From contig SEYY01011733.1 in assembly GCA_009176605.1 (NCBI GenBank), positions 30,001 through 52,500 on the forward strand: DNA of 22,500 nucleotides, in the 5' to 3' direction. The translations under genes were made by a program, and so were the position numbers. The notes beneath the pieces are model-generated. The model made no database searches. It was not told where the DNA came from and saw nothing but the letters and a program-made list of their open reading frames with translations. Shown here piece by piece: positions 13,068-22,500 of this stretch; the first letter of the stretch is position 1, and each line of letters begins with the position of its first letter. This DNA comes from Armadillidium nasatum. Its lineage: Eukaryota; Arthropoda; Malacostraca; Isopoda; Armadillidiidae.

Positions 13068-13467
13068 AGTAGTATTCACGGCGCTTTCCGCTGGAAAAAG
13101 AGCTTAACGGTCTTTTCTGCAATTGCGCACAATGTTTTATTTCTCATGGACCTTCTTGACTTTTTTTTACCGGTTCACGGACACCTTCCCCAGATTCGAG
13201 CCAAATTCCGTTGGATTGAACCTCAAAAAAAAGAGTTAGGAAAGAGAGTGAGGTTTGCGTAGCGATCCCGCAAGCTCAGGCAACTTCCTGATTCCGATTT
13301 TGGGGGGTTCACGGGAACCCCCAACTTAAGTCCAATTTCAATGGATTGAACCCCTGAAAATGGTATTAGGAAAGAGCGTGAGGTTGATTTGAGAGGAATG
13401 ATTTGCAATTGCAAATCAAAATCTCGGTAGGCTCTTTTTCCACCTGGAAAGTGCCATGCATACTACT
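13068..13467. mobile_element. MITE-like fold-back element with internal direct repeats
   Basis: Terminal inverted repeats of about 37 bp (13068-13104 and 13430-13467) share AGTAGTAT, CTTTCC and TGGAAAAAGAGC, with weaker pairing further in around a GCAATTGC-type core. Each TIR contains a small hairpin of its own (TTTCC/GGAAA). Inside are two direct copies of an 80-90-bp unit starting GGTTCACGG (13172 and 13306), sharing TGGATTGAACC and TTAGGAAAGAG.GTGAGGTT. No transposase frame is present and I cannot define a target-site duplication, partly because (AT)n abuts the left side. Confidence 0.7.
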
Positions 13468-14529
<1,062 letters not shown>

Positions 14530-14681
14530 TATATTTATATTTTATAAATAGATTAATTTAAAAGAAAATGAAATAGCTTGTATGAAGGGTAACAAAGAAA
14601 AATTTTAAATTGTTTTCGATATTCTTATCCAAAAGTCAATTTTATCATTATATAGAAATTATATTGCATTACAGGAAATTG

Positions 14682-14818
<137 letters not shown>

Positions 14819-14844
14819 TATATATATATATTATATATAATTAT

Positions 14845-16866
<2,022 letters not shown>

Positions 16867-17003
16867 TAGTATAGTATAGTATAGTATAGTATAGTATAGT
16901 ATAGTATAGTATAGTATAGTATAGTATAGTATATAGTATAGTATAGTATAGTATAGTATAGTATAGTATAGTATAGTATAGTATAGTATAGTATAGTATA
17001 GAA
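16867..17003. repeat. (TAGTA)n pentanucleotide satellite, about 27 units
   Basis: Head-to-tail AGTAT units, uniform except for one extra TA near 16931-16934. A drifted outlier region (GAATAGCAAAGTATAGCATA) begins at the right edge. Confidence 0.96.
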
Positions 17004-17182
17004 TAGCAAAGTATAGCATAGTATAGTATAGTGTAATATAATTGAGTATAGTATATAGTTTCCATTTGAAATCAGGATAGCATAATATAGTATAATATAT
17101 TACAGAATTATTAGCACATAACTAACGAATCATTAAGAAATTAGTATAATATGGTACAATTAGTATAGTACATTATAGTGTA

Positions 17183-17183
<1 letters not shown>
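17004..17183. repeat. Drifted derivative of the pentanucleotide satellite
   Basis: Scattered ATAGTATA, ATAATATAG and TAGTGTAG pieces in otherwise ordinary AT-rich sequence, leading into (AT)n. This looks like an older edge of the same array. Confidence 0.65.

Positions 17184-17273
<90 letters not shown>
17184..17273. repeat. (AT)n tract, about 90 bp
   Basis: Pure AT grown out of the TAGTATA-type sequence on its left; GGGATAGGGG follows. Confidence 0.97.
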
Positions 17274-17276
<3 letters not shown>

Positions 17277-17574
17277 ATAGGGGAAGAAAAGACATAGCAG
17301 CTTTCACACTCTATTCTGAAAATTGAAAGATTGCTTAGAGAATGCTTAAGAATTGTAATAAAATATCAGATTTATTTGAAAATATAAAATTTAAAAAAAA
17401 AATATTTTCAAAAACAAAATTAAATGCATCGCAATTAAATTATTTTCAAAATTTTCTGGAGGAGCAACAAAACTTTCAATCAACATACTTTCGGCTTAAG
17501 TGGAAAATTCATCATTGGTATTAAGAATATAAAATTTAAAAACACGAGCTTGGATTGGGCGACAAGGTTGGATC

Positions 17575-17711
17575 ATGAAGAATAGTTCTCGCATGGTTCT
17601 AGGGTCTGGGATTCCTTTTAACCAGTTTTTTTTTTCTTCCACGTACGACTGCAGGAATTTTCCTGCAGTTGACGCCACCCTTGCATCATGCGGGATATGG
17701 TGTAGTGTATA
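17575..17711 (+). repeat. Family C repeat, copy 2, ending near (AT)n
   Basis: Second copy of the repeat at 11861-11996. It carries a 9-bp inverted repeat, CTGCAGGAA/TTCCTGCAG (17649-17668), that is decayed in copy 1. A long minus-strand frame crosses it, but the same frame in copy 1 has stops and a different sequence, so it is non-coding. Confidence 0.75.
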
Positions 17712-17731
17712 TAAAATATATATATATAATA

Positions 17732-17882
<151 letters not shown>

Positions 17883-18110
17883 CTGAATCAATATAAGCAA
17901 TTCTGAAGCTTTGTCATATACCATTACTTTTGAATACAGACGTTTCCTTCCCTTATTCAAATGTCAAATGAAGAAGACGAAAAGCTAGCAAGGAATATCG
18001 ATCTTTTAAATACATCATTTACGATACGCTACTCAAAGTTGACTTGAGAATGTTTCACCATCGTATGGATTAGAATTATTGATTTGCATTGCTCACACCC
18101 ATTCACATAC

Positions 18111-18112
<2 letters not shown>

Positions 18113-18193
<81 letters not shown>
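18113..18193. repeat. (AT)n tract, about 81 bp
   Basis: Pure AT abutting the 3' tail (on minus) of locus III. Confidence 0.98.
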
Positions 18194-18197
<4 letters not shown>

Positions 18198-18519
18198 GAT
18201 TTTAAAGTCTGCTATAACCTCTCACAGACTATTTTCTATATAGAAAATTAATGTCTGCTATTGGACTCGAACCAACAACCTTTAAGATGGTAAGTCTAGC
18301 GCGCTGACCACTCTGCTACGGCAGTACAAAAGGGAATCGCACTGGAACTTGCTCATGATCTAAAGTCATGACGTCAAGCCCAAAGGACTCCCCTGACTGC
18401 AACACGAGCAAGGGGCAACGGGGTCAAAAGGTCGAATCCATCACTCGCAGACTCTTAAATTCAAGATTTTAAAGTTTGCTATAACCTCTCACTGACTATT
18501 TTCTATATAGAAAATTAAT
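18192..18519. repeat. 61-bp direct repeats with an 18-bp perfect palindrome
   Basis: 18192-18252 and 18459-18519 differ at only two positions. Each contains the palindrome ATTTTCTATATAGAAAAT (18231-18248; 18498-18515). In the minus sense this is the 3' tail region of the tRNA-like element, so one copy sits at the tail and the other inside the loop of the inverted repeat. Confidence 0.9.
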
Positions 18520-18647
18520 CTTGAATATAACTGTCTGCGAGTGATGGACTCGACCTTTGACACCGTTTGCCCCTTGCTCGTGTTGCAGTCGGGGGTGCCT
18601 TTTGGGCTTGACGTCATGACTTTAGATGATGAGCAAGTTCCAGTGCA
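18194..18647. mobile_element. tRNA-like inverted-repeat cassette, locus III
   Basis: Inverted arms of 114 bp each, 18339-18452 and 18533-18646, about 90% alike, around an 80-bp loop. The left arm continues outward on minus into CCTTTTGTAC (18324-18333), 5 bp, a consensus A box, a B box and a 3' tail ending CAGACTTTAAAA (18200-18211) before (AT)n. The right arm is cut by (AT)n at 18648, just where its tRNA-like head should start. Shared domain landmarks on plus are GGACTCCCC (18385-18393) and GGGGCAACGGG (18412-18422). This is the best preserved of the three cassettes. Confidence 0.8.
18263..18318 (-). promoter_or_regulatory. tRNA-like internal promoter of locus III
   Basis: A box TAGCAGAGTGG (18308-18318) and B box GGTTCGAGTCC (18263-18273), 34 bp apart, both very close to consensus. 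The D-arm sequence is of the Ser/Leu type, unlike the head at locus II. The loop CTTACCA recurs. No acceptor stem partner is present, so this is a SINE-type promoter, not a tRNA gene. Confidence 0.75.
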
Positions 18648-19011
<364 letters not shown>

Positions 19012-19644
19012 GGTAATCTACTTTGTGAAGGTAATTTGAATATTTTATTAGATAATGATGTTATGATAATGCCACCAACTTCTTAATGAAAGCTGTCATC
19101 ATATTCTATTATTAACGAGCTGTGATTATTCTTTGTAGTCATGTAACACAGTAGCTTTGAACCACGTGATTACCCGAACTCGCCTATTTTGAATGAACTA
19201 ATCGTGTATGCAAAATTTGTTATTTTTGGATTCCTTTTTATAAAAGGTATTTTTTTTTAGCTTTTTTATGTTTAATAATGATTTTTATATGCAAAGGATA
19301 AAAAGGATTTTATAATAGTTTTAAGACACTATGTAACTTTCCTTCCAGGGTCGGGGTTTTTAAAACATTTTTTCAATCTTATTAAAATATTGTTCTTTTA
19401 TATTAAGTATCCCCGAATTTAGTGTTCGTGTACTTTTTAGCACCAAATAAATATTGTACAGTACGTACGTTTCATTTCAAACCGTAACTGAAAACGTGTG
19501 TAATTGTTCAATTAAAAAAAAAAAAAAAAAAAAAAAAATAGAATAGTCAAAAAATTTTAGGTATATATTTTTTATTATATATTTTTACACATATTTTTTT
19601 TTTTTTTTATTTTTATAGGTGCAATTTTCTTATAATATATTATA
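19012..19644. other. No gene seen; A26 at about 19513-19538
   Basis: AT-rich DNA with stops in all frames. The A run has no recognisable retroposon body upstream. Confidence 0.5.

Positions 19645-22500
<2,856 letters not shown>

Noticed and set aside
18263-18318. Functional tRNA gene at the tRNA-like heads
   Set aside because: A and B boxes are good, but the acceptor stems do not pair and the anticodon stems are poor; the repeated context fits a SINE.

Overview
This window looks like intergenic DNA from an arthropod, most likely a decapod or related malacostracan crustacean. That placement is an inference. It rests on the very high load of long (AT)n tracts plus (CT)n and pentanucleotide satellites, on decayed jockey/I-like non-LTR retrotransposons of a kind I associate with shrimp, crab and crayfish genomes, and on tRNA-derived repeats. 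I see no intact host gene, rRNA or functional tRNA. No open frame is convincing as a cellular protein; most long frames are translations of (AT)n, (CT)n, (GATACC)n or minisatellites.

Layout. 1-3343: a decayed LINE fragment (528-1345), then AT-rich degenerate repeats, pyrimidine repeats and A-rich DNA. 3344-4412: three (AT)n tracts around an inverted-repeat, tRNA-like cassette (locus I). 5128-6440: a second LINE copy from the same family, interrupted by (CT)n. 6581-7130: a 550-bp (AT)n tract with one G. 7131-9523: AT-rich DNA with a 65-bp tandem repeat. 9524-10695: (AT)n with a tRNA-like remnant, then a 33-37-bp minisatellite. 11057-11622: locus II, again between two (AT)n tracts. 11861-12977: a short repeat (family C), (AT)n, then the 3' part of a minus-strand LINE. 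13068-13467: a MITE-like fold-back element. 14208-14994: clustered (AT)n. 16867-17183: a pentanucleotide satellite. 17575-17881: the second family C copy with (AT)n. 18113-19011: locus III, again between (AT)n tracts. 19645-20130: a (GATACC)n block between two (AT)n tracts. 20131-22500: two LINE fragments of different families in series on the minus strand, the second running off the window.

Two themes link these parts. First, 19 near-pure (AT)n tracts (about 3.1 kb, roughly 14% of the window) are not placed at random: the 3' ends of LINEs, of a putative RTE-like LINE, of tRNA-like SINEs and of family C all end at or close to one. Either (AT)n is the 3' tail or seed of several retroposon families, or (AT)n is the preferred landing site. 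Second, loci I-III share ordered sequence blocks at nearly constant spacing (an upstream domain, CCTTTTGTAC, A box, B box, tail), although the tRNA-like heads differ. They occur as inverted pairs flanked by (AT)n. I regard this as the best candidate for an undescribed repeat family here.
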